From the NCBI GenBank assembly GCA_018222915.1, contig JAAEZI010000028.1, forward strand, positions 1 to 36,383: a stretch of 36,383 nt of DNA. The letters are read 5' to 3'. Every line of letters begins with the position of its first letter. Positions within the stretch are counted from its first letter, which is position 1. Under the pieces are notes generated by a model, which was not told the DNA's origin, made no database searches, and worked only from the letters and a program-made list of their open reading frames with translations. Source of the stretch: Algicola sp. (GTDB lineage Bacteria > Bacteroidota > Bacteroidia > Flavobacteriales > Flavobacteriaceae). The position numbers and the translations under genes are program-made. Below are positions 1 to 8,045 of the stretch, piece after piece.

Positions 1-1
1 A

Positions 2-247
2 GGCAACAAAGTCATTGAAATTAAGAGCAGTAGTGTCAGCAAAGGGCGCGCTTCATCGCGACTCTTAACTAATGAAGATTATGATTTCATGTTTTGTATT
101 GGAGACGACTGGACCGATGAATACATGTTTGAGGAACTCCCAGATTCTGCTTACACAGTTAAAGTTGGATTTAAAAAAACAAGTGCCAAGTATTATGTCA
201 AAAATACAGATGAAGTCCGAGACGTTTTACATAAATTTATAGAATAA
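2..247 (+). CDS. otsB: Trehalose-6-phosphate phosphatase, C-terminal end (partial)
   Basis: The gene enters from the left edge; only its last 81 codons and TAA are present. The frame contains GDDWTDEYMFEELP, the HAD-phosphatase motif IV (GDDxTDExMF) typical of trehalose-phosphatases, which remove phosphate from trehalose-6-phosphate in the cytoplasm. The tail (…DEVRDVLHKFIE) is a usual end for the bifunctional trehalose-6-phosphate synthase/phosphatase fusion common in Bacteroidota, so the missing part may include a glycosyltransferase 20 domain; this cannot be seen here. The next gene begins 12 nt downstream on the same strand, so co-transcription is possible. Confidence 0.85.
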   Translation, partial: GNKVIEIKSSSVSKGRASSRLLTNEDYDFMFCIGDDWTDEYMFEELPDSAYTVKVGFKKTSAKYYVKNTDEVRDVLHKFIE

Positions 248-259
248 AATTACAATGAT

Positions 260-1585
260 ATGAGAGTCCTTTTTGCACTATTACTTTCAACAGTAGCCAT
301 CTCTGCACAAAACAATTTACAATTATACGATATCATAGATGCTGTGTCTGAAACACGCCTAAGAGCTGATGTTAAAACATTAGCAGATTTTGGAACGAGA
401 CACACCTTGAGCGATACGATTTCAGATACCAGAGGCATTGGAGCAGCAAGACGATGGATAAAATCGCAATTTGATATCATATCCAATGATTGCGATGGTT
501 GCCTCGAGGTATTTTATCAACAAGACTTAGTAAAAGAAGGAACCAATCAACGCATAGTAAACGATGTGATGGTGGTTAATGTGGTGGCCATTCAGCGCGG
601 AACCAAGTATCCCAATCGTTATATTATTATGAGTGGTGATATAGATTCTAGAGTTTCAGATCCAAATAATTTCACATCAAATTCACCAGGTGCCAATGAC
701 AATGCTTCAGGAATGGCTGGAGCCATTGAAGCTGCAAGGGTATTATCTAAATATAAATTTGAAAGTAGTATCATCTATCTTGGACTTTCTGGTGAAGAGC
801 AAGGTCTTTTTGGAGGTCGAGGCTTTGCTAAATATGCTCAAGAGCAGAACTGGGATATTATTGGTGTTCTCAACAACGATATGATTGGGAATATCAAGGG
901 TGTTGATGGTGTTATTGACAATCGTACTTTCAGAATTTTTTCAGAGCCTGTACCACCAACTGAAACAGAACGTGAAAGACGTGCAAGACGGTTTTATGGT
1001 GGCGAAGTTGACGGTATTTCTCGTCAATTGGCACGTTATGTTCATAAAACAGTTAAAACCTATATGCCTGAAATGAACCCAATGATGATTTACAGGCTGG
1101 ACCGATTTGGACGCGGAGGTCACCACAGACCATTTAATGATCTTGGTTTTGCCGGTATCCGTATTATGGAAGCTCATGAAAACTATACACAACAACATCA
1201 AGATATAAGAACTGAAAACAATATTGCATATGGCGATACATTTGAACATGTCAACTTTGGTTATGCAAAAAAACTGACGGCTGTTAACGCCATCAACATG
1301 GCGAGTTTAGCTTGGGCGCCTCCTTCACCAACAACTGTTGAAATAGGTGGTATTGTTGAACCATCTGCAAAATTAAAATGGGAACCCGTTAAAGGCGCTA
1401 AGGGCTATAAAATATATTGGCGCGACACGACCTCTCCTACTTGGGATCACAGTAGGTATGTAGGTAATGTGACTGAATTTTTATTAGAGGGAATTGTGAT
1501 TGACAATTATTATTTTGGTGTCGCTTCCGTTGGCGAGAATGGTTTTGAGAGCGTTGTGGTATTTCCTAACAAGATTATGAGATAG
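260..1585 (+). CDS. Secreted M28-family metallopeptidase with C-terminal fibronectin III domain
   Basis: 441 aa. Residues 1-16 form a short signal peptide (MRVLFALLLSTVAISA). The M28 zinc-aminopeptidase core spans about 35-350: D129 in GDIDSR, D147 in PGANDNASG, the catalytic/ligand pair E179-E180 in SGEEQGLFG, D207 in NNDMIGN, and H313 in the NYTQQHQD loop. Residues about 355-440 look like a fibronectin III domain (…LKWEPVKGAKGYKIYWR…). The protein probably trims peptides in the periplasm or outside the cell. Oddity: the first metal ligand of M28 enzymes is a His (GHxDS), but here it is Asp127, so two-metal binding may be altered. The next gene starts directly after the stop codon, which suggests translational coupling. 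Confidence 0.88.
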   Translation: MRVLFALLLSTVAISAQNNLQLYDIIDAVSETRLRADVKTLADFGTRHTLSDTISDTRGIGAARRWIKSQFDIISNDCDGCLEVFYQQDLVKEGTNQRIVNDVMVVNVVAIQRGTKYPNRYIIMSGDIDSRVSDPNNFTSNSPGANDNASGMAGAIEAARVLSKYKFESSIIYLGLSGEEQGLFGGRGFAKYAQEQNWDIIGVLNNDMIGNIKGVDGVIDNRTFRIFSEPVPPTETERERRARRFYGGEVDGISRQLARYVHKTVKTYMPEMNPMMIYRLDRFGRGGHHRPFNDLGFAGIRIMEAHENYTQQHQDIRTENNIAYGDTFEHVNFGYAKKLTAVNAINMASLAWAPPSPTTVEIGGIVEPSAKLKWEPVKGAKGYKIYWRDTTSPTWDHSRYVGNVTEFLLEGIVIDNYYFGVASVGENGFESVVVFPNKIMR

Positions 1586-2383
1586 ATGAAAAGGCTTTTA
1601 CTTTACTCGTTAGCCATTTTATTAAGTGTTTCTTGTTCAAAAAAAATCACCAAACCCAGTTATATTAAATTTCAGCATACAAATGATTCGTTGCATGTAG
1701 TCTCAGAGAATCTATTGAAATGTCCTTACCAAATAGTGGCTCAAAAAGAAGGCAAATCGATGTCTGACACCTTAGTCATTTTTCCAGAGGAAGAAAAGCG
1801 CCTTTTAAGCTTTTCAAAAAACACTATGGACACGCTAACGTTTCTTAAACAATACAAATTAAAAACCGCATATGGCAATTCAAAAATGTCAACGTACGAC
1901 ACGTTGCACCCATATGAATTACCATTTCTCCAACATAAAGACTATAAAATACTACAAGGCAATAGAACTAATTTCACGCATAATGGTAGGTTTTCTAGTT
2001 ATGCTATAGATTTTCAAATGCCTATTGGAGATACTATTTGTGCAGCAAGAGATGGCTATGTTGTTGGTATAATACAACACCATAACAAACATGGCAATGA
2101 CAAATCGTTTAGAGAATTTGCTAATTATTTAACGATTTATCATGACGATGGTACCTTCAGCCAATACGTGCATTTAAAACAAAACGGTGCTTTAGTAACA
2201 AGAAATCAGCGCGTAAAAAAAGGAGAACCCATAGCCTTATCAGGTCATACAGGTTGGTCAACACAACCCCATTTACATTTCGCAGTATTTAAGGTTGAAC
2301 CATTTGAATTTGTTTCCATACCATTCTACTTCAACGACACGTTTAGTACGAATCTTGAAAAAGGCCGAATAATGTCTCACTAA
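1586..2383 (+). CDS. M23-family (LytM) peptidoglycan endopeptidase-like lipoprotein
   Basis: 265 aa. The N-terminus MKRLLLYSLAILLSVSC is a lipoprotein signal with the modified Cys at 17, so the product should be membrane-anchored in the envelope. The LytM/M23 domain lies at about 125-240. H132 and D142 (HNGRFSSYAID) are the first zinc ligands, H196 lies in YVHL, and H229-L-H231 in PHLHF supplies the last ligand and catalytic His. All residues needed for a zinc endopeptidase are therefore present, and the likely substrate is the peptide stem of peptidoglycan, though many M23 lipoproteins act as regulators. The ATG follows the TAG of the M28 gene with no spacer, so the two are read as one operon. 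Confidence 0.88.
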   Translation: MKRLLLYSLAILLSVSCSKKITKPSYIKFQHTNDSLHVVSENLLKCPYQIVAQKEGKSMSDTLVIFPEEEKRLLSFSKNTMDTLTFLKQYKLKTAYGNSKMSTYDTLHPYELPFLQHKDYKILQGNRTNFTHNGRFSSYAIDFQMPIGDTICAARDGYVVGIIQHHNKHGNDKSFREFANYLTIYHDDGTFSQYVHLKQNGALVTRNQRVKKGEPIALSGHTGWSTQPHLHFAVFKVEPFEFVSIPFYFNDTFSTNLEKGRIMSH

Positions 2384-2413
2384 ACACAAAAAGGCTACCA
2401 AATATGGCAGCCT
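2383..2413 (-). terminator. Rho-independent terminator of the short T9SS gene
   Basis: Read on the minus strand, AGGCTGCC - ATATTT - GGTAGCCT forms an 8-bp stem with one G-U pair (2392-2413). It is followed by a T-run (complement of aaaaa at 2387-2391). It sits 28 nt past the stop codon of the minus-strand gene and also separates it from the convergent M23 gene. Confidence 0.75.
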
Positions 2414-2440
2414 CTTCGATGACTTAAAATAAAAAACTAA

Positions 2441-3253
2441 CTAATTAACTAAAATTTTCTTTGATTTGATACCGTTATCAGATCTTACGATAACCACATA
2501 AGTACCTGAAGTGATTTGGCTGGCATTGATAGCAACTTCATTTTGTGTACTTGAAGTCACCGATTTATAAACAGCCTGACCTAATAAAGAGTAAACCTCT
2601 ATGGATTCTATTTTTAGATTTGAGTGGTTCAATACTTTAATTTGGTCGTCAGAACGATTGAATAAAACATCCATTGATTGCTCTGCTGTTTGAAATTCAT
2701 TTAAACTTAGTGTATCCGGTTCTGAAAACACAATTTCAAATCTGTTTAAATAAACACCTGCAGTTAAGTTCACGGCATAATCACCTTCCTTAAGACTATG
2801 GTATACACCTAAGTCAGTATCGTGAATAAATATTTTAAATGAGCTTGGGATATTTTCTAATTTGTTAATGGAAATAACATTGACACCAGAAGTACTTGTA
2901 TTCACACCAATTGGAAGCACTGTATCCTCATTCATATCATTAATCCCTTGATTGACAAATTTCCCAGCATCAATTAACCAATACATATCATCAGCTTGTA
3001 AATTATCCATCGCCATATCAAACTCTTGATCATAACCTGAAGATGCATTCTCATCAGCAACGATATTGATTTGTCTCGTGTAGGTATTCGTAGAATTAAA
3101 TTCTAATCGAATTTTCATTCTTAAATCGGCTTCATTAGGATCCGTATCAGATACATTACTAGCAAAGAAACTAGTAGTACTCAAAATTAGACATAAGGAT
3201 AAAGCAGATAATTTCTTTAAAGTAAGCGTGTTAGAAATAGTAATTTTTCTCAT
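2441..3253 (-). CDS. Short secreted protein: free-standing copy of a T9SS C-terminal module
   Basis: 270 aa. Residues about 10-31 are a hydrophobic signal peptide ending near FFAS. Residues 36-270 align end to end with residues about 846-1082 of the large protein encoded just upstream: shared DLRMKIRL, FNS.NTYTR, QADDMYWLI, NKISI/VISINKLENIP, and AG.YL.RFEIVF. The last ~75 residues are a type A type-IX-secretion sorting domain (VEVYSLLGQAVY … SGTYVVIVRSDNGIKSKKILVN). By eye roughly half of the aligned residues are identical. The product is thus a duplicated C-terminal module that has gained, or kept, its own export signal but no LamG or other cargo. No enzymatic motif is visible and the function is unknown. 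Its leader resembles that of the larger paralogue. Confidence 0.8.
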   Translation of the reverse strand: MRKITISNTLTLKKLSALSLCLILSTTSFFASNVSDTDPNEADLRMKIRLEFNSTNTYTRQINIVADENASSGYDQEFDMAMDNLQADDMYWLIDAGKFVNQGINDMNEDTVLPIGVNTSTSGVNVISINKLENIPSSFKIFIHDTDLGVYHSLKEGDYAVNLTAGVYLNRFEIVFSEPDTLSLNEFQTAEQSMDVLFNRSDDQIKVLNHSNLKIESIEVYSLLGQAVYKSVTSSTQNEVAINASQITSGTYVVIVRSDNGIKSKKILVN

Positions 3254-3254
3254 A

Positions 3255-3484
3255 ATAGTAGGTTTTTAATGGGTTTAAGCCATTGTTTAGTTAATTCTCT
3301 TTTTAATTGAATGTGTATCATCAAATACTTTGATCATACGCTGAGGGAGAATACTTTACTATTAAGAAAAGTATGTTGGATTAAATAATGTTATTGTAAA
3401 TAGTTGGAGACTATAGGTTCATTTATTTTATAGGCTTTGGGACCATTTGTCATTGTATATAAACTTACAATGTCAATAACGGTT
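3255..3484 (-). ncRNA. Candidate structured 5' leader RNA (copy B)
   Basis: In the minus-strand direction the leader carries in order: hairpin CATTGTA/TACAATG (3451-3472); box ATGGTCCCAAAGCCTAT (3430-3446); about 46 nt of variable sequence; TTAATCCAA; hairpin ATACTTT/AAAGTAT (3351-3374); box CTCCCTCA (3342-3349); a hairpin of GTAT plus ATCAAA with a G-G mismatch (3315-3339); and AATTAAAAAGAGA (3296-3307). The start codon follows about 40 nt later. The same order occurs in front of the paralogue at 7015-7291, with the hairpins built from different bases. This looks like a cis-acting RNA, but the ligand or partner is unknown. Confidence 0.5.
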
Positions 3485-3492
3485 CAAAGATA
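3485..3492 (-). promoter_or_regulatory. Bacteroidota -7 promoter element of the short T9SS gene
   Basis: On the minus strand TATCTTTG fits the TAnnTTTG -7 consensus. It would start transcription near 3478, giving a leader of about 225 nt. The position corresponds to the TACATTTG element of the paralogue relative to the shared first leader hairpin. No convincing -33 TTG is seen at the usual distance. Confidence 0.5.
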
Positions 3493-3539
3493 GAGTGGTT
3501 ACAATGGAGAAATTCTAAATTCTCGTTAACATGGAAAAA

Positions 3540-3583
3540 ATAATCGATATCGGGATAAAACTGTCAAAAAACATCGATAAACA
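3540..3583 (-). promoter_or_regulatory. Upstream GATAAA-type repeats shared by both T9SS paralogues
   Basis: The plus strand reads aatcgat…gggataaaactgtcaa…atcgataaa, and a similar string (tgataaaaccatcaat…tcgataaa) is found at 7331-7358 upstream of the paralogue. On the coding strand both contain two TTTATC repeats. They lie upstream of the -7 element, but at different distances (about 62 nt here, 33 nt in the other copy). They could be operator sites or simply remain from duplication of the whole unit. Confidence 0.35.
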
Positions 3584-3635
3584 GCACAATTTGCGATTCC
3601 GTCAATTTATAAACAACTCATAAACAATTAGTTAA

Positions 3636-3686
3636 ATTAAATCAGTTAGCCTAAGTGGTTAGATTCGATCACCAAACTGATTTAAT
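3636..3686. repeat. 12-bp perfect inverted repeat (long hairpin)
   Basis: ATTAAATCAGTT at 3636-3647 is repeated exactly as its reverse complement AACTGATTTAAT at 3675-3686. The 27-nt spacer can add a short TGGT/ACCA pairing. It lies between the promoter region of the short gene and the terminator of the long gene. No T-run follows on either strand, so it is not an ordinary terminator. It may be a small-RNA hairpin, a recombination scar or a repeat-element remnant. Confidence 0.5.
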
Positions 3687-3691
3687 GCTTA

Positions 3692-3720
3692 TAAAAAAAG
3701 ACCACTCTAAAGAGCGGTCT
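3692..3720 (-). terminator. Rho-independent terminator of the large LamG gene
   Basis: On the minus strand AGACCGCTCT and AGAGTGGTCT (3699-3720) form a 9-10 bp stem with a tiny loop. A run of seven T (complement of 3692-3698) follows directly. It lies about 22 nt past the stop codon of the 1082-residue gene. Confidence 0.85.
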
Positions 3721-3742
3721 TATTTGCTGATATGATGTAACA

Positions 3743-6700
3743 CTAATTCAAAATAATTTTTTGCGAGTAACTACCGTCTTCAATGGCTATTTGAACAATG
3801 TAAGTCCCCATACTAAGAGCATTGGTGTTTATTGTTAATTTACTGTCTGTGGTGATCTCATCTAATGTCACAACTGATTGCCCGAGCATACTAAAAACCT
3901 CAACACTAGTAATCACTTTATTTTCAGGATTTGAAATGATGATGATGTCTTCTGAATAATCTGTATAAACAATGATATCATTTGCAGTTACTTGTGAGGT
4001 TTCAATACTCAAGGTATCTGAATTTGTAAAAACAATCTCGAAACGGTCTAGGTAAGTACCTGCAATTAGGTCAACCTCATACGACCCATCTTTCAAATTA
4101 TGGAATAAGCCTAATACGTTGTCATGAATATAAATGGCCATGTCATTCGGTATATTCTCCAATTTGTCTATTGAAATTTTATTCAAACCATCACTATCCG
4201 TATTGATACCTAGCGGAAGTACTGTCTCTGTATTAATGGTATTTACACCTTGAATGACATATTTACCCTCGTTAATAAGCCAATACATATCGTCTGCTTG
4301 GTTGTCATAGATTTCAGCATCATAACCCCAATCATAACCCATGGTAGCATTGTCATCGGCTGTAACCAAAATTTTTCGAGTGTATGTATTCACGGAGTTG
4401 AACTTTAGCCTTATTTTCATTCTAAGATCGGCTTCACTAGCATCGTTTCTGTGATTACTCTCAATGTCACTCGTGCGTATAAATGTTGAAGCACTATTAT
4501 TTTCAGTAACAAAAACACGTTGGCTATTCTTAAACCTTACCGTTCCAGTATTTTCACCAACGACAAAAAATCCTTGACCTACTGGTATATATCTACCTGG
4601 TAGTTTTGAACCTACTGAAGCACTTTGATCAACATCTGCATCTGGTGTTGCATATGCAACTGCTGGAACGGCTCCCGCCAGATTATAAGTGGCATAACCG
4701 CCTTGATATTCTGACAACACATGCGATCCTCCACCCCAATGTTCCCAAAAATAAAGTGTTCCCGTAGTATTTCCTGGTGCATCAATCGTAGGTGCATTGT
4801 CTAAAATAAATTGATGAGCATCTATTGCCGAGGCATAAGGATTTCCAATCAGATAATTATTTCCTGCATTGAGTGGTAGTGATATATCTCCATTATTGGG
4901 TTTTCCTTTGACAGTATAATTCTGCTCCAATGACATGTCTCCTGAAGTATTCGCAACCCCTTTCATCGTAAAACCTTCACCTGCCTTCAAGATTCCGGTG
5001 CTTCTCACATGTTGCCATGAAGAGTAATCATCATCCGTTTGATTCGCAAATTTCCAAATCCAATAATCGGCAATTGTGATTGGTGACGTTGGACTCCCAT
5101 CATAAGTATTAGTCACAAAATTAATAGCTTGTGGTGCTGAGGCATTTGTACCGTCTTTAAATACAGCGCTTACGCTATAATTTGTATTATTACTCGTTGT
5201 ACTTGTAATACCAACTGGTGATGACCAATAGTTATAGGTATAAAGGTCTCTCGTTCCTTGTTGATCCTTTTCTAAAGCACCTGAACTGATGATATCTAAA
5301 GTACTTTCTTCAGATTGCACTAATTGGGACTCACCTTGTAAATCAATCGTACCATCAAGTTTTAAGTACCAAGAATTGAACAGTCCTGAATCGCCATTAA
5401 TTTCTAACGATTTACCGCTATCAACAATGAGTCCTATGGTTCCGTGATTCTGATCTGTTTTAAGATCATCTGAAATTTTCACTATGGCACAAGCTGTATG
5501 TGCACCATCAATATCCCAAACGTCACCATGCAACCAGTTATCTTTGTCCTTCCAGTTTCCTGTTCCACCAGCCTTGGTCACGTATGGTAATGGCGCTGTA
5601 TAATCTTGATACGTTCGCATACCATGAAGATGACCATTCGTATTGGAATTGGAAGCATCGGTTGTTTGTCCGCTATCTAATATATCCATTTTATAATATA
5701 GAATGAGGTCACTCCAAAGTAAACCATCGATATCTTTCGGTATCACAACACCTCTCACCTTTCCGCCATTATTTTCGATTTCTTGATAAACTTGTCTTTG
5801 CAATTGATCGCTTGTCAAAGCTTTTCCGTAAACACGAGTTTCGTAGATAGAGCCTTTAAAATAATTATTGTCGTTGTAGGAGTTTCTACCTATTTCAAAA
5901 TCATGGTCTGAATTCCAAGCCGATTGATTATTAAGTGCTGTGCCATCTAATAAGTGATAGTCCCATACAAGATCTCCATTAATAAACATTTGCACACTGC
6001 CATTACTACCATCATAAACTGCAGCTACGTGGTACCACATGTTTTTTGTGAATATTGGCGATACTATACTTGGAGAAACTACAGAATTGGTTACTAGTCC
6101 ATTTGTTTTAACAAATAACCTCAAACGGTTATTATTATCCATATTAAGTTTAAAATTACGTTGCCCCATAATATCACCACCATTGGCGTCAATATCTAAC
6201 TTCACCCAAGTCATCATAGTCACTTCCGATTTATTTCCTAAAAACGCGGATCTGTTGATATAGTCATCAACACCATCAAAATCCAGTGTAAGACTTTGCA
6301 CATCACTAAAGGCAATTTCGAATCTATCGTTTACAGAAGATGTACTACCCACCGCATCCATAGACAATTCAAAAGTGATGGTTTGGAAAACGCCATTCAA
6401 TCTAACGCTTCCTGAGGCCGTTCCTGCAAGAGGTGGACCACATTCTGATGGCAATGACGTGTAAGTTTGTCCTGGATCTCTCCCTAATGATGTACTATTG
6501 ACGACAAAATGGGAATCATTTCCAGATAATCGTGTAAAAGTGATTCCTGGTGTTACTATCGATACTAAAGTTGACGACGTTAAATTACTAACCTGGCCTC
6601 CTCCTAATCTATCAAAATGCATGACTGGATTTTCAACGGCTTTACTAAAATTAAACGTTAAAAAAGCAGTGTTAGGAAAGGTATGTCTGATACTTAAAGA

Positions 6701-6991
6701 CGGATTTCCAACAATGGAAGGATCGCTATAGGCACCATTGTTACAGCCCATACTATCATGTGTTTGAAAATCGTTCAAAGTGTAACTTGTACCGGAACCA
6801 TAATTTGTGGCTGAAGCTGTGATATCTATAGCTCCAGTAGAAGTTGTCCAAGTAGTAGAAGCACCTCCTCCATTGGTGCTCCATACACCTGATTTTTGAG
6901 CGAATACTGCATGAGCATTGATTAAAACAATGGTAACTAAGCAGATGTTCTTAATAAAAGTAGCATTTAAAAAATGTGTAATTTTTTCCAT
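3743..6991 (-). CDS. Large secreted LamG-domain protein with type IX sorting domain
   Basis: 1082 aa. A signal peptide ends near residue 31 (…INAHAVFAQ). Residues about 235-402 form a concanavalin-like LamG/Laminin_G_3 domain (LDFDGVDDYI … MTWVKLD … WYHVAAVYDG … FEIGRN … ETRVYGKAL), a carbohydrate- or protein-binding fold. A region of about 470-840 (DNWLHGDVWDIDG … WSSPVG … YLIGNPYASAID … GQGFFV) is typical of large Flavobacterial surface proteins. Residues 846-1082 hold a module repeated in the neighbouring 270-aa protein, ending in a type A T9SS sorting signal (VEVFSMLGQSV … MGTYIVQIAI). It is expected to be exported through the Sec system and then the type IX secretion system to the cell surface or medium. 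No catalytic motif is visible; adhesion or polymer binding is inferred. Confidence 0.88.
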   Translation of the reverse strand: MEKITHFLNATFIKNICLVTIVLINAHAVFAQKSGVWSTNGGGASTTWTTSTGAIDITASATNYGSGTSYTLNDFQTHDSMGCNNGAYSDPSIVGNPSLSIRHTFPNTAFLTFNFSKAVENPVMHFDRLGGGQVSNLTSSTLVSIVTPGITFTRLSGNDSHFVVNSTSLGRDPGQTYTSLPSECGPPLAGTASGSVRLNGVFQTITFELSMDAVGSTSSVNDRFEIAFSDVQSLTLDFDGVDDYINRSAFLGNKSEVTMMTWVKLDIDANGGDIMGQRNFKLNMDNNNRLRLFVKTNGLVTNSVVSPSIVSPIFTKNMWYHVAAVYDGSNGSVQMFINGDLVWDYHLLDGTALNNQSAWNSDHDFEIGRNSYNDNNYFKGSIYETRVYGKALTSDQLQRQVYQEIENNGGKVRGVVIPKDIDGLLWSDLILYYKMDILDSGQTTDASNSNTNGHLHGMRTYQDYTAPLPYVTKAGGTGNWKDKDNWLHGDVWDIDGAHTACAIVKISDDLKTDQNHGTIGLIVDSGKSLEINGDSGLFNSWYLKLDGTIDLQGESQLVQSEESTLDIISSGALEKDQQGTRDLYTYNYWSSPVGITSTTSNNTNYSVSAVFKDGTNASAPQAINFVTNTYDGSPTSPITIADYWIWKFANQTDDDYSSWQHVRSTGILKAGEGFTMKGVANTSGDMSLEQNYTVKGKPNNGDISLPLNAGNNYLIGNPYASAIDAHQFILDNAPTIDAPGNTTGTLYFWEHWGGGSHVLSEYQGGYATYNLAGAVPAVAYATPDADVDQSASVGSKLPGRYIPVGQGFFVVGENTGTVRFKNSQRVFVTENNSASTFIRTSDIESNHRNDASEADLRMKIRLKFNSVNTYTRKILVTADDNATMGYDWGYDAEIYDNQADDMYWLINEGKYVIQGVNTINTETVLPLGINTDSDGLNKISIDKLENIPNDMAIYIHDNVLGLFHNLKDGSYEVDLIAGTYLDRFEIVFTNSDTLSIETSQVTANDIIVYTDYSEDIIIISNPENKVITSVEVFSMLGQSVVTLDEITTDSKLTINTNALSMGTYIVQIAIEDGSYSQKIILN

Positions 6992-7014
6992 AATAATACT
7001 TTTTTAATGACGTA

Positions 7015-7291
7015 TGTGCCAATTAGTACATATCATCCCTTTTTAATTGATTTAGATTTAACTATCATTTGTGATTCTTAAAAATCACAATAGCATCATG
7101 AGGGAGAATACTTTGCTTACGCTGAAAAGTATTTTGGATTAATTTTGGTATTGAAATAGGTCTGAAAGATAATGGACCCTAACATAAGCTCTGGATGTGA
7201 ATTCTCGACATTCATTTAAACAGGTCAATAATTTCATAGGCTTGGGGCCATATTGCGATAATTAAAACGCAACGTTATTTCAATAACAGGA
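7015..7291 (-). ncRNA. Candidate structured 5' leader RNA (copy A)
   Basis: In the minus-strand direction: hairpin TTGCG/CGCAA (7253-7272); box ATGGCCCCAAGCCTAT (7236-7252); about 93 nt of variable sequence; TTAATCCAA; hairpin AATACTTT/AAAGTATT (7107-7133); box CTCCCTCA (7099-7106); hairpin TTGTGATT/AATCACAA (7069-7090); and AATTAAAAAGGGA (7036-7047). The AUG is at 6991. Boxes keep their sequence between this copy and the copy at 3255-3484, while the first and third hairpins are formed by different bases. That pattern points to selection on RNA structure instead of on DNA alone. Confidence 0.5.
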
Positions 7292-7299
7292 CAAATGTA
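7292..7299 (-). promoter_or_regulatory. Bacteroidota -7 promoter element of the LamG gene
   Basis: TACATTTG on the minus strand matches TAnnTTTG exactly. A start near 7285 would give a leader of roughly 290 nt. A short palindrome GTTATT-TC-AATAAC (7274-7287) overlaps the expected start point. The GATAAA-type repeats shared with the paralogue lie just upstream (7331-7358). Confidence 0.55.
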
Positions 7300-7447
7300 T
7301 TTAGGCCTATCGTGTTGAAAATCATAATATTGATAAAACCATCAATATATTCGATAAAAGACATGAAGTGGTAAATTTTTCCGATAAAGAACTTTTTTTA
7401 TACTTTTAATCACACGAAGACAAGTCGTTTTTAACTTTCAAATTATT

Positions 7448-8011
7448 ATGGAACTTTATTTTGAATCAGATCAGGAATGGCGCGCATGGCTGGAAAATAA
7501 CCATGATAATTCTAGTGGTGTCTACCTTATTTTTTATAAGGTTGACCATCACAAAAATTCTATGCGATGGGAAGAAGCGGTAAAGGTTGCATTGTGTTTT
7601 GGCTGGATTGACTCTACTGTAAAGAGTTTAGGAAACGGGAAACGACGCCAATATTTTTGTCAAAGAAAACCAAAAAGTGTCTGGAGTGCTCTAAACAAAA
7701 CATACATTCAAGAGCTTAAAAAAGCAAACTTGATGCATAAGCGAGGTCTCGAATCTATAGCGATAGCGAAAGCAAATGGCAGTTGGACTGCTTTAGATGA
7801 CGTTGAAAATGGCGTTATTCCGAAGGACCTACAATTGGCATTTGACACGAACCCTGAAGCATTTGAAAACTATAACAATTTCGCTCCTTCATATAGAAAA
7901 GGATACCTCTATTGGTTAAATCAAGCAAAGCGAGAAACCACTAGAGAACGAAGAATTCAAGAAATAATTAAGTGTTGTCACGAAAATATCAAAAGTCGGG
8001 ATAACCGGTAA
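7448..8011 (+). CDS. YdeI/OmpD-associated (OmdA-like) family protein
   Basis: 187 aa, the usual size for the family. The N-terminal part (YLIFYKVDHHKNSMRWEEAVKVALCFGWIDSTVKSL, then RRQYFCQRKPKSVWSALNK) is characteristic of the YdeI/OmdA group. The C-terminal part (FAPSYRKGYLYWLNQAKRETTRERRIQEII) is the conserved bacteriocin-resistance/OmdA C-terminal motif. There is no signal peptide, so it is cytoplasmic. The biochemical role of the family is not established; some members are linked to bacteriocin or peptide resistance. It follows a 450-nt stretch that belongs to the divergent LamG gene. A TACTTTTA element (7401-7408) may be its promoter. Confidence 0.8.
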   Translation: MELYFESDQEWRAWLENNHDNSSGVYLIFYKVDHHKNSMRWEEAVKVALCFGWIDSTVKSLGNGKRRQYFCQRKPKSVWSALNKTYIQELKKANLMHKRGLESIAIAKANGSWTALDDVENGVIPKDLQLAFDTNPEAFENYNNFAPSYRKGYLYWLNQAKRETTRERRIQEIIKCCHENIKSRDNR

Positions 8012-8045
8012 TCTTTTATTAAATTTATAACATAGACGACGTTAC

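Noticed and set aside
941..1249. 102-codon frame opposite the M28 gene
   Set aside because: It is antisense to a conserved enzyme, has biased composition, and shows no motif.
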